In this document: piece by piece, positions 7,378 to 14,161 of the stretch
How the letters are laid out: every line of letters begins with the position of its first letter
Position numbering within the stretch: position 1 is the first letter of the stretch
DNA from: Flavobacterium sp.
GTDB taxonomy: Bacteria; Bacteroidota; Bacteroidia; Flavobacteriales; Flavobacteriaceae
Direction of reading: 5' to 3'
Assembly (NCBI RefSeq): GCF_021151785.1
Contig: NZ_JAGKWP010000024.1
Span: forward strand, 1-26,835
DNA length: 26,835 nucleotides
Notes under the pieces: model-generated
The model's database searches: none
The model's input: only the letters and a program-made list of their open reading frames with translations
Told to the model about the DNA's origin: nothing
Program-made: the position numbers and the translations under genes

Positions 7378-7647
7378 TTACCAGCTTGCTTTTTTCACAC
7401 CAGGAATTAAACCTTGGTTAGCCATTTCACGGAAAGTAACACGTGAAATACCAAACTGACGCATGTAACCTCTAGGTCTTCCAGTTAATTTACAACGATT
7501 GTGTACTCTAACAGGACAAGAATTTTTAGGTAATTTTTGTAAACCTTCGAAATCTCCAGCTTCTTTTAAAGCTTTTCTTTTCTCAGCATACTTTTCAACT
7601 AATGCAATTCTTTTCACCTCACGGGCTTTCATTGATTCTTTAGCCAT
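7378..7647 (-). CDS. rpsN: 30S ribosomal protein S14, zinc-free long form
   Basis: Head protein of the 30S subunit next to S3 and S10. 89 aa, the long form. The C-terminal core CKLTGRPRGYMRQFGISRVTFREMANQGLIPG is typical. The short zinc-binding form carries a CxxC...CxxC set; here only two isolated Cys occur (CPVRVHNRC region), so no zinc ribbon is possible. It follows rplE by 3 bases and is followed by the structured 75-base gap before rpsH. Confidence 0.98.
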   Translation of the reverse strand: MAKESMKAREVKRIALVEKYAEKRKALKEAGDFEGLQKLPKNSCPVRVHNRCKLTGRPRGYMRQFGISRVTFREMANQGLIPGVKKASW

Positions 7648-7650
7648 AAC

Positions 7651-8202
7651 TTAATTCTTTTTAAAAGGTAATCCTAATTCTGCTAATAATGATTTTGCCT
7701 CTTTATCTGTATTTGCAGAAGTTACAAATGTAATATCAAAACCGGCAATTTTATTTACTTTATCAATATCAATTTCAGGGAAAATGATTTGTTCTAAAAC
7801 ACCTAAGTTGTAATTACCTCTTCCATCAAATCCAGTTGATTTGATACCACTAAAATCTCTTACTCGAGGTAGAGCAGAAGTAATAAGTCTATCTAAAAAC
7901 TCATACATTCTTTCACCTCTTAAAGTTACTTTAGCACCAATTGGCATTCCCTTTCTTAATTTGAAAGAAGCTACATCTTTCTTTGAAATTGTAGGAACAG
8001 CTTTTTGACCTGTAATTTTAGTTAATTCCTCAACAGCGTAATCAACTAATTTTTTATCAGATACAGCAGCACCAACTCCACGGCTAATAACAATTTTTTC
8101 TAATTTTGGAACTTGCATTACATTCTTGTAACCAAATTCTTCAGTCAAAGCAGCAATTACTCTGCTTTTATATTCTTCCTTTAGTCTAGGTACGTATGCC
8201 AT
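7651..8202 (-). CDS. rplE: 50S ribosomal protein L5
   Basis: Binds 5S rRNA and forms inter-subunit bridges with S13; contacts P-site tRNA. 183 aa. Diagnostic segments are KLEKIVISRGVGAA, TKITGQKAVPTISKKDVASFKLR, LPRVRDFSGI and FDGRGNYNLGVLEQIIFPEI. It lies 2 bases after rplX and 3 bases before rpsN, consistent with coupled translation. In E. coli the S8 repressor site spans this gene's start; here the two-base gap leaves little room and I see no comparable helix. Confidence 0.99.
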   Translation of the reverse strand: MAYVPRLKEEYKSRVIAALTEEFGYKNVMQVPKLEKIVISRGVGAAVSDKKLVDYAVEELTKITGQKAVPTISKKDVASFKLRKGMPIGAKVTLRGERMYEFLDRLITSALPRVRDFSGIKSTGFDGRGNYNLGVLEQIIFPEIDIDKVNKIAGFDITFVTSANTDKEAKSLLAELGLPFKKN

Positions 8203-8204
8203 AA

Positions 8205-8516
8205 CTATAATACTTGATTAGATTTTTTTGAAAATCTTACTTTCTTATCTCCTTCCATTTTAAATCCAACTTTAGTAGTCGTTTTAGCCTTAGCATCAAC
8301 GATTTGAATATTAGAAATATGAATAGGAGCTTCTTTTTTCACAATACCACCTTGAGGATTTTGTGCACTTGGTTTCGTATGTTTTGAAATCATGTTCACA
8401 CCTTCAACAATGGCTTTATTTTTATCACGAAGAACGCGTAATACCTTACCTTCTTGTCCTTTGTGGTCACCAGCAATAACTCTTACTAGATCACCTGATT
8501 TAATTTTTAACTTCAT
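8205..8516 (-). CDS. rplX: 50S ribosomal protein L24
   Basis: Early-assembly large-subunit protein with a KOW domain that starts 23S rRNA folding. From the ATG at 8516 it is 103 aa: MKLKIKSGDLVRVIAGDHKG, then QEGKVLRVLRDKNKAIVEGVN, and ISKHTKPSAQNPQGGIVKKEAPIHISN. A GTG codon lies immediately upstream (8517-8519). I prefer the ATG because it gives the family's usual N-terminus and Bacteroidota favour ATG. The C-terminal KVRFSKKSNQVL is normal. It follows rplN by 15 bases. Confidence 0.97.
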   Translation of the reverse strand: MKLKIKSGDLVRVIAGDHKGQEGKVLRVLRDKNKAIVEGVNMISKHTKPSAQNPQGGIVKKEAPIHISNIQIVDAKAKTTTKVGFKMEGDKKVRFSKKSNQVL

Positions 8517-8531
8517 CACGTCTATTTAGAA

Positions 8532-8900
8532 TTAAAGCACTTCAGGTGCTAATGATACAATTTTCATGAATTGTTTTTCACGAAGTTCTCTAGCTACAGG
8601 ACCAAAAACACGTGTACCTCTCATTTCTCCAGCAGCATTTAATAACACACAAGCGTTGTCATCAAATCTGATGTAAGAACCATCGGCTCTTCTCACTTCT
8701 TTTTTGGTACGTACAACAACTGCAGTTGATACAGCTCCTTTTTTAACGTTACCGTTTGGAGTAGCATCTTTAATTGAAACTACAATTTTATCACCAACAG
8801 AGGCATAACGACGTTTCGTTCCTCCTAAAACACGGATCGTAAGAACTTCTTTCGCTCCTGTGTTATCTGCTACTTTTAATCTTGATTCTTGTTGTACCAT
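8532..8900 (-). CDS. rplN: 50S ribosomal protein L14
   Basis: Highly conserved beta-barrel protein at the inter-subunit face, contacting 16S helix 44. 122 aa. It starts MVQQESRLKVADNTGAKEVL and contains RRYASVGDKIVVSIKDATPNG and ADGSYIRFDDNACVLLN. It ends with TRVFGPVARELREKQFMKIVSLAPEVL, the standard terminus. Two bases separate it from rpsQ upstream. Confidence 0.99.
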   Translation of the reverse strand: MVQQESRLKVADNTGAKEVLTIRVLGGTKRRYASVGDKIVVSIKDATPNGNVKKGAVSTAVVVRTKKEVRRADGSYIRFDDNACVLLNAAGEMRGTRVFGPVARELREKQFMKIVSLAPEVL

Positions 8901-8902
8901 AA

Positions 8903-9160
8903 TTACTTAGCTCTTTCAATGATTTCAACTAATCTCCAACATTTAGTTTTAGATAAAGGTCTAGTTTCCATGATCTTTACTGTATCACCAATGTTACAAT
9001 CATTTTTTTCGTCGTGCGCAACATATTTTTTTGTTTTTAACACGAACTTACCATATAATGGGTGCTTTACTCTGCTAGTTTCAGCTACAACAATAGACTT
9101 ATCCATTTTGTTGCTAGTAACTACACCAATTCTTTCTTTTCTTAAATTTCTATTTTCCAT
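8903..9160 (-). CDS. rpsQ: 30S ribosomal protein S17
   Basis: OB-fold primary binder of 16S rRNA helices 7 and 11. 85 aa. Key segments are RIGVVTSNKMDKSIVVA, KHPLYGKFVLKTKKYVAHDE and ETRPLSKTKCWRLVEIIE, all family hallmarks. Starts 24 bases after rpmC. Ends 2 bases before rplN. Confidence 0.99.
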   Translation of the reverse strand: MENRNLRKERIGVVTSNKMDKSIVVAETSRVKHPLYGKFVLKTKKYVAHDEKNDCNIGDTVKIMETRPLSKTKCWRLVEIIERAK

Positions 9161-9184
9161 CTTTCAGTAGAATACAATTGATAA

Positions 9185-9367
9185 CTATCGTTTGCTTAAT
9201 TCTGTAGCAACTCTAGCTACTTCTCTTCTTAATGATCTTAATTGAAGCGGATTTGCAATTGGAGAAATGGTATGAGCCATTTTTAACTCCGAATAACTCT
9301 TCTTTAATTCACCAAGCTTGTTTTGTAACTCAGCTACTGATAGATTTGATAATTCTGATTTTTTCAT
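9185..9367 (-). CDS. rpmC: 50S ribosomal protein L29
   Basis: Two-helix protein next to the tunnel exit, part of the docking site for trigger factor and SRP together with L23. 60 aa, slightly short of the 63-65 usual. Sequence features are MKKSELSNLSVAELQNKLGE, then PLQLRSLRREVARVATELSKR. It follows rplP by 12 bases in the conserved rplP-rpmC-rpsQ order. Confidence 0.98.
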   Translation of the reverse strand: MKKSELSNLSVAELQNKLGELKKSYSELKMAHTISPIANPLQLRSLRREVARVATELSKR

Positions 9368-9379
9368 AATTTTTCTTTA

Positions 9380-9799
9380 TTATGCTTCGAAATCTCTAGC
9401 AACTACAAACTTAGTTTTAACAGGAAGTTTTTGAGCAGCTAAACGTAATGCTTCTTTAGCAATTGCTAATGGCACACCACCTACTTCAAACATGATTCTT
9501 CCTGGTTTTACAACTGCAGCCCAATATTCAACTGCACCTTTACCTTTACCCATACGTACTTCAAGCGGTTTCTTAGTGATTGGCTTGTCTGGGAAAATTT
9601 TAATCCATAATTGACCTTCTCTCTTCATGTAACGAGTAGCTGCAATACGAGCCGCTTCGATTTGACGTGAAGTAATAAAAGCTGAATCTAAAGATTTTAT
9701 TCCAAACATACCATTAGAAAGTACGTGACCTCTTTGAGAGATCCCTTTCATTTTACCCTTCTGTACCTTACGGTATTTTGTTCTTTTAGGTTGTAACAT
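9380..9799 (-). CDS. rplP: 50S ribosomal protein L16
   Basis: Late-assembly protein that organises the A-site region and 23S domain V. 139 aa. Motifs are MLQPKRTKYRKVQKGKMKG, FITSRQIEAARIAATRYMKR, LWIKIFPDKPITKKPLEVRMGKGKG and FEVGGVPLAIAKEALRLAAQKLP. The Arg in KPLEVRMGKGKG corresponds to the region hydroxylated by YcfD in E. coli; no such enzyme is visible here. It lies 20 bases after rpsC. Confidence 0.99.
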   Translation of the reverse strand: MLQPKRTKYRKVQKGKMKGISQRGHVLSNGMFGIKSLDSAFITSRQIEAARIAATRYMKREGQLWIKIFPDKPITKKPLEVRMGKGKGAVEYWAAVVKPGRIMFEVGGVPLAIAKEALRLAAQKLPVKTKFVVARDFEA

Positions 9800-9819
9800 T
9801 TCTCTTTAATTTAAAATAA

Positions 9820-10551
9820 TTACTTTCTTTTGCGTTGGTTTGGTTTACCATTTCCTTTTGGAGAAGAAGATCCTGTAGATTTAGGTCCTTTTTTGTCCAT
9901 ACCTACTAACGGAGAAAGATCTCTTTTTCCGTAAACTTCACCTTTCATTATCCATACTTTAATACCCATTCTACCGTAAGTAGTATGTGCTTCAGCTAAT
10001 GAATAATCAATATCAGCTCTGAAAGTTGATAATGGAATTCTTCCTTCTTTGAAGTGCTCAGAACGTGCCATTTCAGCTCCGTTTAAACGACCAGAAATCA
10101 TAACTTTGATTCCTTCTGCATTCATTCTCATTGCTGCAGCCATAGCCATTTTAATAGCTCTTCTGTAAGAAATACGACTTTCGATTTGACGAGCGATAGA
10201 ATTACCTACTAAATAAGCATCTAACTCAGGTCTTTTAATTTCGAAAATGTTAATTTGAATTTCCTTATCAGTAATTTTCTTAAGTTCTTCTTTTAACTTG
10301 TCTACCTCTTGTCCACCTTTACCGATAATAATACCAGGTCTAGCAGTAGTGATAGTAACGGTTACAAGTTTTAAAGTTCTCTCGATAATTATTTTTGATA
10401 CACTAGCTTTTGCTAAACGAGCATGGATGTACTTTCTGATTTTAGCGTCTTCAGCGATTTTATCACCGTAGTCGTTACCACCATACCAGTTAGAATCCCA
10501 TCCTCTGATGATACCAAGTCTGTTACCTATTGGATTTGTCTTTTGTCCCAT
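9820..10551 (-). CDS. rpsC: 30S ribosomal protein S3
   Basis: Head protein at the mRNA entry channel, contributing to helicase activity with S4 and S5. 243 aa. It starts MGQKTNPIGNRLGIIRGWDS. The KH domain has the GIIIGKGGQEVDKLKEEL loop at about 74-91, and the C-terminal domain contains RISYRRAIKMAMAAAMR and GRMGIKVWIMKGE. The tail is Pro/Gly/Lys-rich (GPKSTGSSSPKGNGKPNQRKRK region), a common Bacteroidota extension. It lies 11 bases after rplV. Confidence 0.99.
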   Translation of the reverse strand: MGQKTNPIGNRLGIIRGWDSNWYGGNDYGDKIAEDAKIRKYIHARLAKASVSKIIIERTLKLVTVTITTARPGIIIGKGGQEVDKLKEELKKITDKEIQINIFEIKRPELDAYLVGNSIARQIESRISYRRAIKMAMAAAMRMNAEGIKVMISGRLNGAEMARSEHFKEGRIPLSTFRADIDYSLAEAHTTYGRMGIKVWIMKGEVYGKRDLSPLVGMDKKGPKSTGSSSPKGNGKPNQRKRK

Positions 10552-10562
10552 ACTGTTTATAA

Positions 10563-10970
10563 TTAGCTTTGTGTGTTATTATTTGCTCCTAAAACTACAG
10601 TAACGTGGTTAGAGCGTTTTCTAATTCTGTGTGCACGACCTTGAGGAGCGGGACGTAATCTTTTTAACATCATACCTCCGTCAACTCTGATCTCTTTTAC
10701 AATTAAGCCAGCTTCTTCTAAGTTAGCATCAGCATTTTTAGCTTGCCAGTTAGCGATAGCTGATAATACTAATTTTTCTAATTTTCTAGAAGCTTCTTTT
10801 TGACTGAATCTTAATATATTAAGAGCATTTTCTACTTTCTGACCTCTTACTAAGTCTGCAACTAAGCGCATTTTTCTTGGTGAAGAAGGGCAGTTATTTA
10901 ACTTAGCAAAAGCGATTTGCTTATTAGCTTCTTTTCTTTGCTCTGCTGCTTCTCTTTTACGAACTCCCAT
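10563..10970 (-). CDS. rplV: 50S ribosomal protein L22
   Basis: Large-subunit protein whose beta-hairpin lines the exit tunnel constriction with L4 and touches all 23S domains. 135 aa. Signature segments are CPSSPRKMRLVADLVRGQKV (26-45), LEKLVLSAIANWQAKN, and the hairpin VDGGMMLKRLRPAPQGRAHRI that ends RKRSNHVTVVLG. I see no insertion or deletion in the hairpin of the kind linked to macrolide resistance. The N-terminus has a short charged extension (MGVRKREAAEQRKEANKQ), usual in Flavobacteriia. Confidence 0.99.
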   Translation of the reverse strand: MGVRKREAAEQRKEANKQIAFAKLNNCPSSPRKMRLVADLVRGQKVENALNILRFSQKEASRKLEKLVLSAIANWQAKNADANLEEAGLIVKEIRVDGGMMLKRLRPAPQGRAHRIRKRSNHVTVVLGANNNTQS

Positions 10971-10979
10971 GACTTCTTA

Positions 10980-11258
10980 TTATTTTTTACCTTTATTTTT
11001 TGCACCAGCGTGACCTCTAAAAGATCTAGTTGGTGAAAATTCTCCTAACTTATGACCTACCATGTTTTCAGTAATGTATACTGGAACAAATTGGCGACCA
11101 TTGTGAACAGCGATTGTTTGACCTACAAAATCTGGAATAATCATTGATGCTCTTGACCAAGTCTTAACCACATTTTTGTTTCCACCTGCGATATTTTCCT
11201 GTACCTTTTTCTCTAATTTATAGTGAACGAAAGGACCTTTCTTTAATGAACGTGCCAT
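10980..11258 (-). CDS. rpsS: 30S ribosomal protein S19
   Basis: Head protein that pairs with S13 and contacts L5 across the subunit interface. 92 aa. It begins MARSLKKGPFVHYKLEKKV and includes TWSRASMIIPDFVGQTIAVHNGR and YITENMVGHKLGEFSPTRSFRGH, which identify it securely. It follows rplB by 12 bases and precedes rplV by 9 bases. Confidence 0.99.
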   Translation of the reverse strand: MARSLKKGPFVHYKLEKKVQENIAGGNKNVVKTWSRASMIIPDFVGQTIAVHNGRQFVPVYITENMVGHKLGEFSPTRSFRGHAGAKNKGKK

Positions 11259-11270
11259 GTTTTACTTAAA

Positions 11271-12095
11271 TTATTTCTTTCTACGTTCTACAATATACTT
11301 GTTGCTCGGATTAGCTTTTGCACGAGTTCTATAACCCTTAGCTGGTAAACCTTTTCTTGAACGTGGGTGACCTCCTGAAGAACGTCCTTCACCACCTCCC
11401 ATTGGGTGATCAACTGGGTTCATCGCTACTGGTCTTGTTCTCGGTCTTCTACCTAACCATCTAGATCTACCTGCTTTACCTGAAACTACTAATTGGTGGT
11501 CTGAGTTAGACACAGCTCCGATTGTAGCCATACAAGTTAATAAAATCAATCTAGTTTCTCCTGAAGGCATTTTGATAGTAGCATATTTACCATCTCTTGC
11601 CATTAACTGAGCAAATGTACCTGCTGAACGAGCAATAATAGCACCTTGTCCAGGTCTTAACTCAATACATGAAATAACTGTTCCTAGAGGAATTTTGCTT
11701 AAAGGCATTGCATTTCCAATTTCTGGAGCTGCATTTTCACCTGAAACCACAGTTTGTCCTACTTTTAAACCGTTTTGCGCAATGATGTATGTTTTAGCAC
11801 CATCTGCATAAGCTAATAATGAAATAAAAGCTGAACGATTTGGATCGTATTCGATAGTTTTAACTACAGCTGGAACACCAACTTTATTTCTTTTAAAATC
11901 GATAATACGATATTTTTGTTTATGACCACCACCTGTATAACGCATGGTCATCTTTCCTTGACTATTTCTACCTCCAGAAGATTTTTTCGGAGCAATTAAT
12001 GAACGCTCCGGCTTATCAGTTGTAATAGTGTCAAAGCTATTTACAACTCTAAAACGCTGCCCTGGGGTAATAGGTTTTAATTTTCTAACTGACAT
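11271..12095 (-). CDS. rplB: 50S ribosomal protein L2
   Basis: One of the most conserved ribosomal proteins; needed for subunit joining and peptidyl-transferase centre assembly. 274 aa. The OB-fold N-terminal part holds KKSSGGRNSQGKMTMRYTGG and the SH3-like part LRPGQGAIIARSAGT. The C-terminal segment AMNPVDHPMGGGEGRSSGGH carries the invariant His near the PTC. It ends with the basic SNKYIVERRKK. Five bases after rplW. Confidence 0.99.
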   Translation of the reverse strand: MSVRKLKPITPGQRFRVVNSFDTITTDKPERSLIAPKKSSGGRNSQGKMTMRYTGGGHKQKYRIIDFKRNKVGVPAVVKTIEYDPNRSAFISLLAYADGAKTYIIAQNGLKVGQTVVSGENAAPEIGNAMPLSKIPLGTVISCIELRPGQGAIIARSAGTFAQLMARDGKYATIKMPSGETRLILLTCMATIGAVSNSDHQLVVSGKAGRSRWLGRRPRTRPVAMNPVDHPMGGGEGRSSGGHPRSRKGLPAKGYRTRAKANPSNKYIVERRKK

Positions 12096-12101
12096 TTTCT
12101 A

Positions 12102-12392
12102 TTAGATATTAGTATAAAAATCTATTGTTTCACCTTCTTTAACTTCAACAATTGCTTTCTTGTAAGCATTTGTTTTTCCACTGATTAATCCACTTTTAGT
12201 GTATTTAACAGTTCTATCCGCTCTGTAGTTCATTGTATTAACAGCTACAACAGTTACACCATAAGAAGCTTCAATCGCTTTTTTGATTTCAACTTTGTTT
12301 GCTTTTTTTTCAACTACAAAACCAAAACGGTTAAAAATTTCACCATCTTTAGTGATTTTTTCAGTTATGATAGGTTTGATAATAACGCTCAT
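12102..12392 (-). CDS. rplW: 50S ribosomal protein L23
   Basis: Tunnel-exit protein that is the main docking site for trigger factor and SRP. 96 aa. It starts MSVIIKPIITEKITKDGE and shows FVVEKKANKVEIKKAIEASYGVTVVAVNTM, the classic L23 pattern. The extended loop is short compared with E. coli. It follows rplD by 8 bases. Confidence 0.98.
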   Translation of the reverse strand: MSVIIKPIITEKITKDGEIFNRFGFVVEKKANKVEIKKAIEASYGVTVVAVNTMNYRADRTVKYTKSGLISGKTNAYKKAIVEVKEGETIDFYTNI

Positions 12393-12400
12393 AATCTAAA

Positions 12401-13030
12401 TTATTTACTTAAATTAGCTTCAATTCCTTCTACCGCACCTTCAAATAATACCAAGCTATTTGTATTTAAAATAGTATAAGTACTTAATTCTGAGTTAGTT
12501 ACAACAGAAGATGATTTTAAATTGCGTGACGACAAATATACATTTTTATTTGTATCACCCAACACGAATAAAGATTTTTTATTCTCTAACCCTAAAGCTT
12601 TCAATACGTTAATGAAATTTTTAGTGTTTGGAGTTTCAAAGTTAAAATCTTCTACTACTACTAGATTATTCTCATTGGCTTTTAACGACAAAGCAGATTT
12701 ACGAGCTAATCTTTTTAAATTCTTATTTAATTTGAAAGAATAGTTTCTTGGTCTTGGACCAAAAATTCTACCCCCACCAACAAACACAGGAGACTTAACA
12801 CTTCCTGCACGAGCTGTACCTGTACCTTTTTGTTTTTTAATTTTTCTAGTACTTCCTGCTACTTCGTTTCTTTCTTTAGACTTATGAGTACCTTGTCTTT
12901 GATTTGCCAAGTACTGCTTAACATCTAAATAGATAGCATGGTTATTAGGCTCAATTGCGAAAACAGAGTCAGAAAGTTGTACTTTACGACCTGTATCTTT
13001 TCCGTTGATATCTAAAACTTTTACTTCCAT
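12401..13030 (-). CDS. rplD: 50S ribosomal protein L4
   Basis: Large-subunit protein whose loop forms the tunnel constriction with L22; in E. coli it also represses the S10 operon. I choose the ATG at 13030, giving 209 aa starting MEVKVLDINGKDTGRKVQLS. The open frame extends 15 codons further into rplC, but those residues are not L4-like. The ATG shares one base with the rplC stop (TAATG), which implies coupled translation. Tunnel-loop residues follow the usual pattern (KKQKGTGTARAGSVKSPVFV). The C-terminal half is the Rossmann-like domain ending GIEANLSK. Confidence 0.98.
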   Translation of the reverse strand: MEVKVLDINGKDTGRKVQLSDSVFAIEPNNHAIYLDVKQYLANQRQGTHKSKERNEVAGSTRKIKKQKGTGTARAGSVKSPVFVGGGRIFGPRPRNYSFKLNKNLKRLARKSALSLKANENNLVVVEDFNFETPNTKNFINVLKALGLENKKSLFVLGDTNKNVYLSSRNLKSSSVVTNSELSTYTILNTNSLVLFEGAVEGIEANLSK

Positions 13031-13647
13031 TACTTCTGAATGATTACATAAGAGTTTTTGTGACCTGGAACACATCCTTTAACTACTAAAAGATTTTTAT
13101 CAGCAACCACTTTTAAAACTCTAAGGTTTTGAACTGTTACATTTTCTCCTCCTGTTCTTCCGGCCATTCTCATACCTTTGAACACTCTAGATGGATAAGA
13201 CGAAGCACCAACAGAACCTGGCGCTCTTAAACGGTTGTGCTGACCGTGAGTTGATTGACCAACACCACCGAATCCATGACGTTTAACAACACCTTGGAAA
13301 CCTTTACCTTTAGACACACCTAAAACATCTACAAATTCTCCTTCAGCAAATAAATCAACATTGATTACATCACCTAATTTGTACTCTGCCTCAAATCCTT
13401 GGAATTCAACAACTTTCTTCTTAGCAACCGTTCCTGCTTTAGCAAAATGACCTGCTTCAGCTTTTACTGTATGCTTTTCAGTTTTGTCATCGAAACCAAG
13501 TTGCAGAGCTTCATACCCGTCAACCTCATTGGTTCTGACTTGGGTAACAACGCATGGACCAGCCTCAATAACAGTACATGGAATATTCTTTCCATTCTCG
13601 TCAAAGATACTAGTCATACCGATTTTTCTTCCGATTAACCCAGACAT
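13030..13647 (-). CDS. rplC: 50S ribosomal protein L3
   Basis: Early-assembly protein reaching into the peptidyl-transferase centre. 205 aa. It starts MSGLIGRKIGMTSIFDENGK. The central extension contains SKGKGFQGVVKRHGFGG and GQSTHGQHNRLRAPGSVGAS, and the Gln in this loop is the residue methylated by PrmB in E. coli. MRMAGRTGGENVTVQNLRV follows. It is the first gene of the long S10-spc-alpha unit, preceded by its own promoter and a leader of roughly 60 bases. Its stop overlaps the rplD start by one base. Confidence 0.99.
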   Translation of the reverse strand: MSGLIGRKIGMTSIFDENGKNIPCTVIEAGPCVVTQVRTNEVDGYEALQLGFDDKTEKHTVKAEAGHFAKAGTVAKKKVVEFQGFEAEYKLGDVINVDLFAEGEFVDVLGVSKGKGFQGVVKRHGFGGVGQSTHGQHNRLRAPGSVGASSYPSRVFKGMRMAGRTGGENVTVQNLRVLKVVADKNLLVVKGCVPGHKNSYVIIQK

Positions 13648-13680
13648 AAAAACTTATTAATTAATTAAACATTGATTCTC

Positions 13681-13699
13681 AATGGCATATGTAGCCATT
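13681..13699 (-). promoter_or_regulatory. Stem-loop in the rplC leader, overlapping a 13-codon open frame
   Basis: 6-bp arms (aatggc/gccatt; 13681-13686 with 13694-13699) enclose 7 bases. It lies within about 10 bases of the expected transcript start and 33 bases before the rplC ATG. The stem holds the ATG (13698) of a 13-codon frame, MATYAIENQCLIN, that stops at 13657, nine bases before rplC. The stem is short, so a role in L4 or other feedback is only a suggestion. Confidence 0.4.
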
Positions 13700-13711
13700 T
13701 TTTTGAGCGTG

Positions 13712-13741
13712 CAAATATAGAAATTAAAAAGTTAGTAACAA
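13712..13741 (-). promoter_or_regulatory. Bacteroidota-type promoter for the rplC operon
   Basis: Minus strand: TTG (13739-13741), a 19-base spacer, then TATATTTG (13712-13719), an exact match to TAnnTTTG. The expected start is near 13706, giving a leader of roughly 60 bases. A 10-bp inverted repeat brackets the -33 element. It lies directly downstream of the rpsJ terminator, so the rplC unit is transcribed independently of str. Confidence 0.8.
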
Positions 13742-13761
13742 AACTATTTTGCTAACTTTTT
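13726..13761. repeat. Inverted repeat around the -33 element of the rplC promoter
   Basis: Perfect 10-bp arms aaaaagttag (13726-13735) and ctaacttttt (13752-13761) are separated by 16 bases. The -33 TTG falls in the spacer. The position upstream of the transcript start argues for a DNA site (operator or UP-like element) rather than an RNA hairpin of this transcript. A T-rich hairpin on the read-through str transcript is also possible. Confidence 0.55.
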
Positions 13762-13794
13762 TAAAAACAATATTTTATTACACATTCAAATAAA

Positions 13795-13819
13795 AAAACC
13801 GAGCGCTTTGCTCGGTTTT
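13795..13819 (-). terminator. Intrinsic terminator after rpsJ
   Basis: 10-bp arms (13795-13804, aaaaccgagc; 13810-13819, gctcggtttt) close a 5-base loop. On the minus strand the stem runs into seven T (counting the last arm bases). It begins 26 bases after the rpsJ stop. It is a textbook intrinsic terminator and ends the str unit before the rplC promoter. Confidence 0.92.
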
Positions 13820-13844
13820 AATTTGTATATCTAAAGCTAGAAAC

Positions 13845-14150
13845 TTAAACTTTAATTTCTACTTCAACTCCACTTGGTAATTCCAATTTCATTAGAGCAT
13901 CAATAGTCTTAGAAGAAGAAGAATAGATATCTAATAATCTCTTATAAGAACTTAATTCGAATTGCTCTCTTGATTTTTTGTTTACGTGTGGAGAACGTAA
14001 TACTGTGAAAATTCTTTTGTGCGTAGGTAACGGAATAGGACCAGTTACAACTGCACCTGTACTTTTTACAGTTTTAACGATTTTCTCAGCTGATTTATCA
14101 ACTAAGTTATGATCGTATGACTTTAATTTTATTCTAATTTTTTGACTCAT
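13845..14150 (-). CDS. rpsJ: 30S ribosomal protein S10
   Basis: Head protein of the 30S subunit, also known as the antitermination partner NusE with NusB. 101 aa. It starts MSQKIRIKLKSYDHNLVDKS and contains GPIPLPTHKRIFTVLRSPHVNKKSREQFE, the diagnostic loop that reaches into the head. It ends LPSGVEVEIKV. Here it is the last gene of the str unit (11 bases after fusA) and a strong terminator follows. It is thus cut off from the S10 group that carries its name in other bacteria. Confidence 0.99.
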   Translation of the reverse strand: MSQKIRIKLKSYDHNLVDKSAEKIVKTVKSTGAVVTGPIPLPTHKRIFTVLRSPHVNKKSREQFELSSYKRLLDIYSSSSKTIDALMKLELPSGVEVEIKV

Positions 14151-14161
14151 CTTGTTAAAAA

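Noticed and set aside
13031..13075. Upstream extension of the rplD frame by 15 codons
   Set aside because: The extra residues overlap rplC coding sequence and are not L4-like; the ATG at 13030 matches the family start and overlaps the rplC stop by one base.
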